From: Algoriphagus boseongensis
GTDB taxonomy: Bacteria; Bacteroidota; Bacteroidia; Cytophagales; Cyclobacteriaceae
Direction of reading: 5' to 3'
NCBI RefSeq assembly: GCF_004362805.1
Contig: NZ_SNYF01000006.1
Coordinates: forward strand, 186,001 to 250,000
DNA: 64,000 bases
Shown here: positions 1-9,286 of the stretch, in pieces
Position numbering within the stretch: position 1 is the stretch's first letter
Layout: each line of letters starts with the position of its first letter
Position numbers and translations under genes: made by a program
The notes under the pieces: generated by a model
Told to the model about the DNA's origin: nothing
The model's input: only the letters and a program-made list of their open reading frames with translations
Database searches by the model: none

Positions 1-45
1 GAATTTGGGCAAAAGTAATTTTATCAAAATTTAAGTTTAATCCAT

Positions 46-1740
46 TTGGATTTCAGTTATTTTGAGCCCTCAATTTTCGATGCTATGACTGACTTTAAAA
101 ATTATAAGGTTCCCTATAAACCTGCCTCAGAATACAGCAAATCCGTGGCTTACTTTTCCATGGAATTTGCCATTCACCAACCTCTAAAAATATACAGCGG
201 AGGTTTGGGATTCCTTTCAGGCTCACATTTGCGAAGCGCTTATGACCTGAAGCAAAACCTAATCGGTGTGGGTATCCTTTGGAAATACGGCTACTACGAC
301 CAAATCCGAAATCATGACCAAACCCTAAAAGCGGATTGGTACGAAAAGCAATACAGCTTTTTGGTGGATACAGGGATCAAATTTACCGTACCTGTTCACA
401 ATCAACCCGTTTGGGTGAAGGCTTGGTACCTTCCACCGGATACCTTCAAATCGGCTCCTCTTTTCCTATTAAGCACCGATTTGCCTGAAAATGACTACCT
501 GAGCCAGACTATTACTCATAAACTTTACGATTCAGATACTGCCGCCAAAATCGCCCAGATGATGATTTTGGGTATTGGTGGGGCCAAACTGATTGATGAA
601 CTCAATTTCAATCCTGATGTCTATCACCTGAATGAAGCACATGGACTGAGCAGCGTTTTTTACTTGATGAATAAGTATGGCAATAAGGAAGAGATCAAAA
701 AACGCTTGGTCTTCACCACCCATACGCCAGAGGAAGCGGGTAATGAAAAACATGATTACCATCTTTTGGACAAAATGAGCTTCTTCTATGGCTACTCCAT
801 TGCTGAGGCTCAAAAAATAACCGGAATTGATGGCAACATCTTTAATCACAGCTTGGCGGCTTTGAGATTTGCCAGAGAGGCAAATGGGGTAAGCCAGCTA
901 CACGGAGAAGTAAGCCGGAAAATGTGGGGAGGCTATTCGGATATTCCGGAAATCCAGGCGATCACCAATGCGCAAAACTGGAAATATTGGGCGGACAAGC
1001 AGCTTTACAGATTTATGGAGGAAGCCGACAATGAAGGATTTGATGATAGAAAGCGATACCTCAAGAAGCGGGCTTTTGAAATTGTGGCAGATCAAACCGG
1101 GAAAATCTTCGATCCGGACGTGTTGACTATTGTTTGGGCAAGAAGATTTGCGGCCTACAAAAGACCTGACTTGATCGCTCAGGATATGGAGCGATTCGAA
1201 AACCTGGTGAATAACTCCCAATTTCCGGTACAAATCATTTGGGCTGGAAAACCTTACCCAATGGACTATGGAGCTATTTCAGTTTTCAACTCCCTAGTTC
1301 ACCTGAGCAAGCGCTTCAAAAATGTGGCGGTTTGTGTGGGTTATGAACTTACCTTGAGCAAGCGCCTAAAGCAGGCCTCTGACGTTTGGTTGAATAACCC
1401 TAGAGTTCCAAGAGAAGCTTCCGGCACTTCGGGGATGACCGCTTCTATGAATGGAGGGGTGAATTTCAGTACCTATGATGGCTGGATTTGTGAATTTGCC
1501 AGACATGGCGAAAACTGCTTCATCATTCCTCAGTCTGATTACCAAAACTTAAGCATTCATGACCAAGATCAGTGGGACTTGAACCATTTGTATGAAATCC
1601 TTCAGGGGGAAATTCTTCCACTCTACTACAGCAACAAGAGAAAATGGAGAGATATCATCCAGGCGGGAATGCACGATGTACGCCATGAATTCGAAAGTGA
1701 CCGAATGGCCAAAGAGTACTACCAAATGATCTATAAATAA
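46..1740 (+). CDS. Alpha-glucan phosphorylase family protein (GT35-like, short form)
   Basis: This protein belongs to the short (about 560 aa) alpha-glucan phosphorylase group, against about 800-850 aa for classical glycogen phosphorylases. The family splits storage glucan with phosphate to glucose-1-phosphate in the cytoplasm. The conserved N-terminal stretch YFSMEFAIHQPLKIYSGGLG and the C-terminal block EASGTSGMTASMNGG identify it. In classical enzymes the lysine binding pyridoxal phosphate sits in this block (GxGNMKFMLNG or GTSGMKA); here the aligned residue is threonine (T465, codon at 1438-1440). Phosphorolysis by the usual route is therefore uncertain. The start is either TTG at 46 or ATG at 85; an in-frame stop at 16-18 excludes anything further upstream. 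A terminator follows directly. The family call is firm, the activity less so. Confidence 0.85.
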   Translation: MDFSYFEPSIFDAMTDFKNYKVPYKPASEYSKSVAYFSMEFAIHQPLKIYSGGLGFLSGSHLRSAYDLKQNLIGVGILWKYGYYDQIRNHDQTLKADWYEKQYSFLVDTGIKFTVPVHNQPVWVKAWYLPPDTFKSAPLFLLSTDLPENDYLSQTITHKLYDSDTAAKIAQMMILGIGGAKLIDELNFNPDVYHLNEAHGLSSVFYLMNKYGNKEEIKKRLVFTTHTPEEAGNEKHDYHLLDKMSFFYGYSIAEAQKITGIDGNIFNHSLAALRFAREANGVSQLHGEVSRKMWGGYSDIPEIQAITNAQNWKYWADKQLYRFMEEADNEGFDDRKRYLKKRAFEIVADQTGKIFDPDVLTIVWARRFAAYKRPDLIAQDMERFENLVNNSQFPVQIIWAGKPYPMDYGAISVFNSLVHLSKRFKNVAVCVGYELTLSKRLKQASDVWLNNPRVPREASGTSGMTASMNGGVNFSTYDGWICEFARHGENCFIIPQSDYQNLSIHDQDQWDLNHLYEILQGEILPLYYSNKRKWRDIIQAGMHDVRHEFESDRMAKEYYQMIYK

Positions 1741-1743
1741 AGC

Positions 1744-1771
1744 AAAAGCCCGTTAAAACGGGCTTTTTTTA
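1744..1771. terminator. Intrinsic terminator between convergent genes
   Basis: The stem AAAAGCCCG/CGGGCTTTT with a short TTAAAA-type loop is followed by a T run on the plus strand. It can also fold on the minus strand. It separates the phosphorylase gene from the convergent sugar dehydrogenase gene. Confidence 0.85.
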
Positions 1772-1782
1772 TGCTTGAGGAC

Positions 1783-3447
1783 TTATAGTCTTAATTTATA
1801 AACCTTCCCTTCCGCTTTGCTCATGATAAAGACATTGCCTTTTCCATCAATTCCGAATTTCAAATCCACCCGGTCATTATTGACCAATGCTTTCATGGAA
1901 ATCTCCTTTCCTTCAAATGTGACACCCCAAGTCTGAACCTCAGGATTGGGCTGAGAAAGGTCAGCAAAGAAAAGTCGACCAGAAGGAATATCCCCGAAAA
2001 CGAACTTGCCTTGAAGCTTTCCGGAAGGAATAAAATAGCCTCCAATGACCGCAACTGTTTCGTCATGCTCCAGTTGAATCAAAGGATAAGTCACCCCAGC
2101 TTTGGCATCATCCTCTCCCAAAGGATAAAGTGCTCTGAAACTTCCAAAAGGATTGATTCGAAACCTTCCTTCCCGAATCGGCCAGCCGTAAAATTTACCT
2201 GGCTCTATTTTATTGATTTCTTCTATGCTATGTTGCCCAATATCAGTGGCAAACAATTGACCTTTAGAATCCCAGAAAATTCGATTTGGATTCCGGAATC
2301 CATAGGCTACAATTTCTCCCGCTTTTCCAGGAACTCCGGCAAAAGGATTGATTTTTGGAATTCCATATTTTCCATTTTTACCATCGGTTCCTAATGGATC
2401 AATTCTTATAATGCTGCTATAAATCCCAGCCCCTTGATGATTAGAAATTGCCGCGAATCGCTTTTCTGCAGTGCCTCCATCTCCATAGCCGATATACAAT
2501 AGACCAAAGTCAGAATCCCCTTTTTTGGAATTCGGATTGAAGGTTAATTCCTGCATTCCATGCGCTTGAGAGGAATTGTCAATTCTCAAAATTTCCCGAT
2601 CTGTTCCTTTAAAAACCTTTGCTTTGGGGTCTTCAGCTTTCCATTCGGTCAAGACCCATTGCATAAAAACCTTCAGGCTATCCGTAAATCCAAAATCAGA
2701 GACTTGTGTCCCTCCCGGTTCTGTATGCGCAGTATAAAACAAACCATTGCTTTCAAATTCAGGATGGAATGCAAAACTTCCAACCCCTGTGGCCCAACCC
2801 GGCTTGCTCACCATTGCAGGACGCTTTTCTAAAACATTCAAATAAAGAATCGGCTCCTGATTTACTATTTCATAAATCCCAATCCGTTGATCATTGATCA
2901 TCAATCTTTCTGTGCCTGGAATAGGCTCCATTTTGGTCATTTTGGCCAAAGGAGGCATGGTGTCTGAAGCGGGTAGCTGCGCAAAAAGCTCCACTTCCAA
3001 TCGAATTCCGGAGTCCTGAATTTTTTCAGGGATCAGGTTGGAGGTGGTGTCCCCACTGATTTCTAAGGGAAGCGTCTCGAAAGTATGGAGGTAGCTCAGA
3101 ATTGCCTCGATTTCCTCACCCAATTGAGGAAAACCGGGCATTGGAGTTTTGTATTTGGCCAGCAGTTCCAAAGCTCGAGGATCCTTCGCATCTATCGCCT
3201 GCTGTGGATTTTTGATAAACTCACGGATCCAGGACGTTTCTACCTGTCGGGTAAGTCCGCTCAGGTTTGGTCCAATCGCATCCTCATTGAAATTGTGGCA
3301 AGTGGAGCAATTCTGCTCAAAAAGAGCCTTGCCTTTCAAAATCTGGCTGGCATCCGTGGATATTTCCAAACCAAACTCCTGCTTTTTTTGAGAGCAGGAA
3401 AAGACTAGTGCAAGACAAACCGAAGGAAGTATCAGGAGCTTTTTCAT
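1783..3447 (-). CDS. Lipoprotein: cytochrome c fused to PQQ-type glucose/sorbosone dehydrogenase domain
   Basis: This is a periplasmic or outer-membrane lipoprotein that probably oxidises a sugar and passes electrons to an attached heme. The signal peptide ends at a lipobox cysteine (C18, LVFSC). A class I cytochrome c domain follows at about residues 32-120, with heme motif CSTCH (C47, C50, H51) and probable axial Met103 in TPMPGF. Residues from about 150 to 554 form a GSDH-type beta-propeller (FHPEFESNGLFY, AYGFRNPNRIFWD, GDIPSGRLFFADL). The gene is monocistronic, convergent with the phosphorylase, and divergent from the kinase at 3.7 kb. ATG at 3447 is preceded by a purine-rich GTAGAG. The substrate cannot be read from sequence. 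Confidence 0.85.
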   Translation of the reverse strand: MKKLLILPSVCLALVFSCSQKKQEFGLEISTDASQILKGKALFEQNCSTCHNFNEDAIGPNLSGLTRQVETSWIREFIKNPQQAIDAKDPRALELLAKYKTPMPGFPQLGEEIEAILSYLHTFETLPLEISGDTTSNLIPEKIQDSGIRLEVELFAQLPASDTMPPLAKMTKMEPIPGTERLMINDQRIGIYEIVNQEPILYLNVLEKRPAMVSKPGWATGVGSFAFHPEFESNGLFYTAHTEPGGTQVSDFGFTDSLKVFMQWVLTEWKAEDPKAKVFKGTDREILRIDNSSQAHGMQELTFNPNSKKGDSDFGLLYIGYGDGGTAEKRFAAISNHQGAGIYSSIIRIDPLGTDGKNGKYGIPKINPFAGVPGKAGEIVAYGFRNPNRIFWDSKGQLFATDIGQHSIEEINKIEPGKFYGWPIREGRFRINPFGSFRALYPLGEDDAKAGVTYPLIQLEHDETVAVIGGYFIPSGKLQGKFVFGDIPSGRLFFADLSQPNPEVQTWGVTFEGKEISMKALVNNDRVDLKFGIDGKGNVFIMSKAEGKVYKLRL

Positions 3448-3634
3448 CTCTACTAAGTTGGAATTTTCTTGGGCAATGGAAAAGGAAGAATTGGGTTTAT
3501 CCCGGGTTTTTTTACGAAATCCATTTCACTGATCAAGGATTACCTGTAGTAAAGGAGACTTTTTGGATCGGTCTCGTTTTCAAATACTTTCTTGAAAAAG
3601 ACCTCAATTTTCACTTTTTGAACTGGTAAAATTT

Positions 3635-3702
3635 CACTCGTCGAAAAATCGGGTTCATTCATCGAAAAGATCAATCGACTTATCGGTTTTCTTCTTGATT
3701 TG
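3635..3702 (+). promoter_or_regulatory. LytTR-type operator and promoter of the histidine kinase gene
   Basis: Three 9-bp direct repeats are spaced exactly 21 bp apart: CACTCGTCG (3635-3643), CATTCATCG (3656-3664) and GACTTATCG (3677-3685). TTGATTTG (3695-3702), one mismatch from the -7 box TAnnTTTG, starts 31 bp after the last base of the second repeat. That is the same geometry as at four minus-strand promoters in this window. The third repeat lies between the activating pair and the -7 box, so it could mediate autorepression (inference). Confidence 0.7.
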
Positions 3703-3753
3703 CATCACTTATCTTATAGAAATAAAAATCTACCCAAAACCCCAGAAGAAGCC

Positions 3754-6700
3754 TTGAAAGAAGAATCGTCATTTCCCAGCTTTTCCATCGAGAGATACCG
3801 ATTGCTTGTCGAAGAAGCAGGAGATATCATCTATGAAACGGACCTAAAAGGGTATTTTACTTTTGTAAATGCCAAGGCCTCAGAGATTTTTGGGTACTCA
3901 AAAAAATCACTCCTAGAAAAAAAATACCTGGAGTTAATTCCTGAAGAAAGTAGGGATAAGGTAAGAGATTTTTACCGGGAGCAATTTGACCAAAAAAAGC
4001 AATCTACCTATCTGGAGTTTCCGGCAATCACCGAAAAGGGTGAAAAAATATGGATAGGCCAAAACGTGCAATTGCTCAGAAAAGGCGGGGAAATCACCGG
4101 AGCCATGGCCGTCGCCCGAGTAATTACAGAGCGATACGAGGCTGATTTATTGAAGAGAAAATCTGAAGAAAAGTACCAAAGTATTATCCAGAATTTACAG
4201 TTTGGACTGATAGAGGTTGATCTGGAGGAGAAAATCACTTTCATCAATGAAGCCATGTGTAAAATCACAGGCTATACTCAGGATGAATTGATCGGAAAAA
4301 AAGCCTCCTCTGTCCTGACATCAGAAGAAGTCAGAAAGAAAATTGAAAAGGAACACAAGCTTCGGGAAAAAAACCAGTCCAGTGTATACGAGGCTGAAAT
4401 CCTCAGGAAAGATGGCTCCTCATTTTATTGCCTCATTTCAGGAGCCCCATCTTATAATTCTCTGGGAGAAAGAATAGGCTCTATTGGCGTCCATGTAGAT
4501 ATCACTCAAAGGAAAAAAAATGAGCTGGAACTCAAGAAATTTGGGGAAAACTTGGATCGGTATACGCATGGACTAGAGGAGCTCAACCGAATTACTTCTG
4601 ACACAAATCTTACCCTAGATGAGCAACTTGAGAAGGGGCTTCAGATGGTATCCAAGTATTTCAAATTATCCATAGGTGGTGTAGTGGAGGCAGAAGGTGA
4701 TCGTCTAAGGGTAATCAAAAATGTAAATCCGCATTTGATTCCGAAAGACTACATGGAATATTTACCCCTGCATGGGTCAATTCCCGGGATATCATTTTTG
4801 GAACAACGACTGATTGCTATTCCGGATGTTGCTAATTCTCCTTACAGCCACTATACGACCGTACAGGAAATGTCGATCAAGTCCTTGTTGAGCATGCCTA
4901 TAGCGCTAGACGGGAAGAAATTTGGATCATTAATTTTAGGAGATTTTAATCCCAAACCAGAAGGATTTTCGAGTTATGATTTTGAGTTTTTTAGGCTTTT
5001 CGCCCGTTTTGTAACCTATCTGCTCAGTACACAAAGGCTTCAAAAAACCATCGAAACGTTTAACTCCGGACTGCTTCGCTTAAATGAAATTGCCTCCAAT
5101 TATGAGCTTTCCATATCTGCTCAGCTTCAATCCGGACTAGAGGTAATCATGGATTTTCTGGAGTTTTCCAAAGGAGGAATTCTTTTAGCCAAGGAAGAAA
5201 ACTTGGTGTATTTGCATACGGTAATGGATACCCCAATGCCAGAAGGAAAAGAGTTTAGCATTCCAATAGAAGGGACTCCTTCCGGGATTTCATATAAGGA
5301 GAATCGGCTAATTGCTATTCCTGATGTGAGCGAATCAGAATTCGCTGAAAACGAATTAATGGAATCCTTCGGCTTATCCTCCTGTCTTTTTATTCCTTTT
5401 ACAGTTGACAATAAGCCAATAGGCGTTATTGCCTTAGGAAATGAAAAAGTAAGGTCTCATGAATTCACCCAAAACGAACTGGAATTTTTCCGCCTTTTCT
5501 CCAGATTTGTCGGCTATATTATTTCCAATCAGAATAACAGGGAGGAATTAAAAAAAGAGCAAGAAACACTAAAGGCAAAAAACCTCGAACTGGCCCAGCA
5601 AAAGCAATTTCTTACATCCATCAATTCCTTTGTTACAACTCTTTTAGACCAAGAGGACATTTATTCCATCGCATGGGAAATTGCCGAAAATGTGATTGAA
5701 AAATTCGGGTTTTCTGACTGCGTGATTTATGTCCTAAATGAAGACAAGCAAGTATTGGAGCAATTAGCTGCCTATGGAGAAAACAAGACTAAGGGTAGAG
5801 AAATTCTTAATCCAATAAGCATTCCTTTTGGCAAAGGAATAGTTGGCCATGTGGCAAAAAGCGGCAAGGCTGAGATTGTCAAGGATACCAGAAAAGACCC
5901 ACGATACATCGCAGATGATCAGGTAAGACTTTCTGAAATCAGTGTTCCCATTATTTATGAGGGAAAAGTATTGGGGATCATAGATTCTGAGCATGAGGAA
6001 GCCAATTTCTTCACCCAAAAACATTTGGAAACCCTTTCCACCATCGCAAATCTTGCTGCCACGCGGATAAAAAATGCCAAAGCAAAAAGGCGGCAAGAAA
6101 AGGCTGAAAACGAATTACGGGAAAGTGAGAATAAACTCAGAGCAGTTGTCAACAGTGCAATGGATGCCATCATTTCCATTAATGACCGAGGCAAGATAAC
6201 CGAATGGAATCCAAGGGCTGAAGAAACCTTTGGCTGGACCAAAGAAGAAGTTTTGGGTAAAAGTCTGACTGAAAATATTATCCCAAACCAGCACAGACAA
6301 TCGCATAGCCAAGGGATGGATCGCTATATGGCTACCGGAAAAGGACCTGTACTAAATCAACGAATTGAAATCACAGCCATGCACAAAAATGGGAGAGAAT
6401 TTCCCATTGAATTGGCCATCATTCCCATCGTGAGCCAAGGGGTAAAATCCTTTACTGCTTTTTCTAGAGACATCACACTGCAAAAAGAATCTCAGGAAGA
6501 AACCAAGAAAGCTTTGAATAAGGAGAGAGAAGTCAATGAGTTGAAATCACGATTTGTTTCCATGACCTCTCATGAGTTTCGTACCCCATTGACTACCATC
6601 AAGCAGAATGTGGACCTAATCAGCTATATGCTGGAAGCTGAAGATCCCAAGGCAGAAGAAAAATATGGCAAATATCTGGGCAGAATTAGTTCTGAAATCA

Positions 6701-7224
6701 GTCGGGTGACCAATTTGATGAATGATATTCTCATGCTGGGAAGATTAGACGCAGGTAAAATTGAAATTTCTAAATATCCTGTTGACCTAGAATTGCTTAT
6801 AGAATCTACCCTTCAAAAAATAACTCACGGAAGAGCAGATCGCAGAAAAGTAAAATTTGAAACTATTGGGGTAAATCAACTTGCCAATGTTGACGCTCAA
6901 TTGATTGAGCAGGTAATTACCAACCTGGTAACTAATGCATTGAAGTATTCCGAAGGAATGCCAGATCCTGAGCTTACCATAAAGTTTGAAAAACTAAATG
7001 AGGTAGAAATCCGGATTAAAGACTACGGAATTGGAATTCCGAAAAAAGATCAGAAGGGCCTCTTTACCACCTTTTACCGCGCCACCAATGTGAAAAACAT
7101 TCAGGGAACTGGCTTGGGGTTATCCATTGTCAAGGAATTTCTTTCCCTTCATGGAGGTACAATTGAATTAGAAAGTGACGCCAATGAAGGCTCATTGTTT
7201 ATTATAAAATTGCCGATTACTTAA
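3754..7224 (+). CDS. Multi-sensor histidine kinase (PAS-PAS-GAF-GAF-GAF-PAS-HisKA-HATPase)
   Basis: This is a large sensor kinase with no membrane segment, so it is probably cytoplasmic. Numbering from the TTG at 3754: PAS about 10-130, PAS 135-255, GAF 280-425, GAF 450-590, a short coiled coil, GAF 635-785, PAS 793-910, HisKA with H-box SHEFRTPL (His about 940), and HATPase with N-box NLVTNALKYS, G1 DYGIGIP, F-box and G2 GTGLGLSIV. The frame is open from 3622 with a TTG also at 3700, but that codon lies inside the predicted -7 box, so I prefer TTG at 3754; no ATG or GTG is available near the PAS start. The LytTR regulator follows 21 bp downstream and is the obvious partner. It likely feeds the exopolysaccharide regulon. 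Confidence 0.9.
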   Translation: MKEESSFPSFSIERYRLLVEEAGDIIYETDLKGYFTFVNAKASEIFGYSKKSLLEKKYLELIPEESRDKVRDFYREQFDQKKQSTYLEFPAITEKGEKIWIGQNVQLLRKGGEITGAMAVARVITERYEADLLKRKSEEKYQSIIQNLQFGLIEVDLEEKITFINEAMCKITGYTQDELIGKKASSVLTSEEVRKKIEKEHKLREKNQSSVYEAEILRKDGSSFYCLISGAPSYNSLGERIGSIGVHVDITQRKKNELELKKFGENLDRYTHGLEELNRITSDTNLTLDEQLEKGLQMVSKYFKLSIGGVVEAEGDRLRVIKNVNPHLIPKDYMEYLPLHGSIPGISFLEQRLIAIPDVANSPYSHYTTVQEMSIKSLLSMPIALDGKKFGSLILGDFNPKPEGFSSYDFEFFRLFARFVTYLLSTQRLQKTIETFNSGLLRLNEIASNYELSISAQLQSGLEVIMDFLEFSKGGILLAKEENLVYLHTVMDTPMPEGKEFSIPIEGTPSGISYKENRLIAIPDVSESEFAENELMESFGLSSCLFIPFTVDNKPIGVIALGNEKVRSHEFTQNELEFFRLFSRFVGYIISNQNNREELKKEQETLKAKNLELAQQKQFLTSINSFVTTLLDQEDIYSIAWEIAENVIEKFGFSDCVIYVLNEDKQVLEQLAAYGENKTKGREILNPISIPFGKGIVGHVAKSGKAEIVKDTRKDPRYIADDQVRLSEISVPIIYEGKVLGIIDSEHEEANFFTQKHLETLSTIANLAATRIKNAKAKRRQEKAENELRESENKLRAVVNSAMDAIISINDRGKITEWNPRAEETFGWTKEEVLGKSLTENIIPNQHRQSHSQGMDRYMATGKGPVLNQRIEITAMHKNGREFPIELAIIPIVSQGVKSFTAFSRDITLQKESQEETKKALNKEREVNELKSRFVSMTSHEFRTPLTTIKQNVDLISYMLEAEDPKAEEKYGKYLGRISSEISRVTNLMNDILMLGRLDAGKIEISKYPVDLELLIESTLQKITHGRADRRKVKFETIGVNQLANVDAQLIEQVITNLVTNALKYSEGMPDPELTIKFEKLNEVEIRIKDYGIGIPKKDQKGLFTTFYRATNVKNIQGTGLGLSIVKEFLSLHGGTIELESDANEGSLFIIKLPIT

Positions 7225-7245
7225 ATAGTTTGCTAAATTTCCGCC

Positions 7246-7983
7246 ATGGAAATGAGCCACCTAAATATCCTTATTGTAGAGGACGATCTTTTAATTTCGG
7301 AAAGTCTAAAAGACATTTTGAAACTTCTTAATCACACTGTTGTAGGTGTAGCAGACAATGCAGATTCCGCTATTGAAATCTGCAATACTACTTCTCCCGA
7401 TTTAGCACTTTTGGATATCCAGATAAGCGGGGATATAGACGGGGTGGAATTAGCGGAGATTATACGAGATCAGTTTGATATCCCTTTCATTTTTATGACT
7501 GCCTATGCAGACAATGAGACCATCATGAGGGCAAGGGAAAAAGGCCCTTTTGGCTACTTGGTGAAGCCTTATGGTGTCAAAGAAGTCAATGCCGCAATTC
7601 AGATCGCAAAAGCATCATTTGACCGGCTCAAAACAGCAGAAAAAGCTGCTGTGAACATGACCAAGATCATTGACAACAGTCTTTTTCTTAAAGTCGATTC
7701 CAAGCTGATCAAGGTGAAGATTGAGGATATCCTGTATGTAGAGGCGAAAGGTGATTATGCCTTATTCAAGACAAAATCGAAAGGCTACATCGTTCATACC
7801 ACAATGAAACATGTGGAAGACCGGTTGGAGGCTTTTCATTTTCAAAAGGTCCACCGATCCTTTGTGGTCAACCTAGCCAAAATCGAGGATATCGAAGAGT
7901 CCAACTTGCTGATTGAAGACAAGGTAATCCCAATTTCCCGAGCGAATAAGGATGCCCTAATCAAGCGGATCAACCTCCTTTGA
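7246..7983 (+). CDS. LytTR-family response regulator
   Basis: A receiver domain (about residues 6-120, phospho-acceptor D57 in LALLDIQ, conserved K in VKPYG) is joined to a LytTR DNA-binding domain (about 145-245, with KIEDILYVEAKGDYA and the typical C-terminal FQKVHRSFVVNLAKI). It is cotranscribed with the sensor kinase, 21 bp downstream. LytTR proteins bind 9-bp direct repeats spaced by about two helical turns, which is the spacing seen in front of the kinase gene and of the neighbouring exopolysaccharide operons. The start is ATG at 7246 or 7252. Its stop codon directly abuts that of the convergent glycosyltransferase gene. Confidence 0.93.
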   Translation: MEMSHLNILIVEDDLLISESLKDILKLLNHTVVGVADNADSAIEICNTTSPDLALLDIQISGDIDGVELAEIIRDQFDIPFIFMTAYADNETIMRAREKGPFGYLVKPYGVKEVNAAIQIAKASFDRLKTAEKAAVNMTKIIDNSLFLKVDSKLIKVKIEDILYVEAKGDYALFKTKSKGYIVHTTMKHVEDRLEAFHFQKVHRSFVVNLAKIEDIEESNLLIEDKVIPISRANKDALIKRINLL

Positions 7984-9162
7984 TTAGGAGATTGAGGGTT
8001 CCATCTGGATTCGTCTTGCTTTTTCCCAAGTTACCTGCTGCTTTCCTTTGGCTAGGCGAAACCATCCCTGTACCACGCAGATCTGCATAAACAAGAAATA
8101 GAAAGGAAGCTGGTAAACCTTGGTTTTCATCGGTTGATTTCTCATTCTATAGCCTTGAATTGCCAGATAATAGAATGCCAATTGTATAACAAAGGTCATT
8201 AGGTAAAACAAACCTGATTCCAGTAAAATCACATTGCTGATGAAAGCAGCAAGCATCGCTAAAGGAAGTAATGTCCAGCGCAGAACCCGATGTGAAAGGT
8301 ATTGGAAAGTAAGGCCTGGATGGTTCCAAAACCTCCATACTTCTCCCAATCTACCCACTGCCTGGATTCCTCCGGCACTGATTCTCACTTTTCGCTTGTG
8401 TTCTTCTTCCACATTAGCTGAGGCTGTTTCTGTAGCCACTGCGGCAGGTTCATAAGCTACCACATGACCTTGGGAGGCAAGGCGCATAGTCATGACAAAA
8501 TCTTCGATCAAGGTATCCGGTTCGGGAGCTTGGTAGAGTTTAGTACGGATGGCAAAAAGCTCTCCAGCGGATCCCACCAAGCTATTCCACTGGGCATCTT
8601 TGCGCTTGAGGTAGGATTCATATTTCCAATAAAACCCTTCTCCTGAGGCGCTTGCCGCATCCACTTCTTTTGAAATTACTTTCTTCTCTCCCGAGACAGC
8701 GCCCACTTCTTTTCTTTGAAAATGCTTGACAAGCTCTTTTATGGCTTCGGGGTTTAGCATGACATTAGCATCGCTAAAAACTGTAATCGGGGTTTTGATT
8801 TGAGGCATTACCCGATTTACCGCCGCTATTTTCCCTTTTCTCGCAAGGGAATGAAACACCTGGATATCAGGATATCCTCCTAGTAATTTTACACTACCGT
8901 CAGTACTTCCATCGGTCACAAAAGCAATTTTGAGCAAATGCTTGGGATAGTCTAATCGAGTAGAATTAAGAACCTTCTGGACGATAATTTCCGCTTCATT
9001 ATATGCGGCAATCAAAAGGGTAACCTCTGGAAGTTCCTGCTCAGAAAGAGGATTGAGCTTTGCCCTTTTGGGAGCAATCCAATTAAGTAAGGTGATCAAA
9101 ATCCCGTAACCCAAAAAGGTGTACAAAACCACTGTAACAGAAATCCAAAATATAGTTTCCAT
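7984..9162 (-). CDS. Membrane glycosyltransferase family 2
   Basis: This is a processive-type GT2 enzyme of the inner membrane. An N-terminal helix (about residues 5-28) precedes the catalytic domain, with DGSTDGS (D84), FSDAN (D131) and the acceptor motif IEDFVMTMRL (E220, D221). RISAGG occupies the position where synthases have QxxRW. Two to four hydrophobic helices occupy the C-terminal third. It has its own operator/promoter at 9180-9247 with the shared architecture and sits directly after the terminator of the preceding seven-gene operon. It probably adds or polymerises a sugar of the exopolysaccharide; donor and linkage are unknown. Confidence 0.85.
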   Translation of the reverse strand: METIFWISVTVVLYTFLGYGILITLLNWIAPKRAKLNPLSEQELPEVTLLIAAYNEAEIIVQKVLNSTRLDYPKHLLKIAFVTDGSTDGSVKLLGGYPDIQVFHSLARKGKIAAVNRVMPQIKTPITVFSDANVMLNPEAIKELVKHFQRKEVGAVSGEKKVISKEVDAASASGEGFYWKYESYLKRKDAQWNSLVGSAGELFAIRTKLYQAPEPDTLIEDFVMTMRLASQGHVVAYEPAAVATETASANVEEEHKRKVRISAGGIQAVGRLGEVWRFWNHPGLTFQYLSHRVLRWTLLPLAMLAAFISNVILLESGLFYLMTFVIQLAFYYLAIQGYRMRNQPMKTKVYQLPFYFLFMQICVVQGWFRLAKGKQQVTWEKARRIQMEPSIS

Positions 9163-9179
9163 AGCGAATTAAATTTTAT

Positions 9180-9247
9180 CAAAACTAGCTTGTTGGAAAG
9201 TGGATTTTGGACGATTTCGGTGAATGGAGCCAAGCTGACGACCAATA
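9180..9247 (-). promoter_or_regulatory. LytTR-type operator and promoter for the GT2 gene at 7984-9162
   Basis: On the minus strand TATTGGTCG (9239-9247) and CATTCACCG (9218-9226) are 21 bp apart. The -7 box TAGTTTTG (9180-9187) starts 31 bp after the last base of the proximal repeat. Predicted transcription start is near 9176, about 13 nt before the ATG at 9162. Confidence 0.78.
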
Positions 9248-9253
9248 GGCCTA

Positions 9254-9286
9254 AAACAAAGATTGGGCAACTTACGCTGCCCAATC
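9254..9286 (-). terminator. Intrinsic terminator of the seven-gene exopolysaccharide operon
   Basis: On the minus strand the stem GATTGGGCA/TGCCCAATC with an 8-nt loop is followed by TTTGTTTT. The stop codon of the gene ending at 9272 lies in the loop. Confidence 0.8.

Noticed and set aside
3408..3629. 73-aa plus-strand open frame between the dehydrogenase and kinase genes
   Set aside because: It overlaps the start of the dehydrogenase gene and has no recognisable family. The region more likely holds the two divergent promoters.
7975..7990. Missing terminator between the LytTR regulator and the convergent GT2 gene
   Set aside because: The two stop codons abut and no hairpin is visible, but overlapping convergent transcripts are not rare enough to call this a finding.
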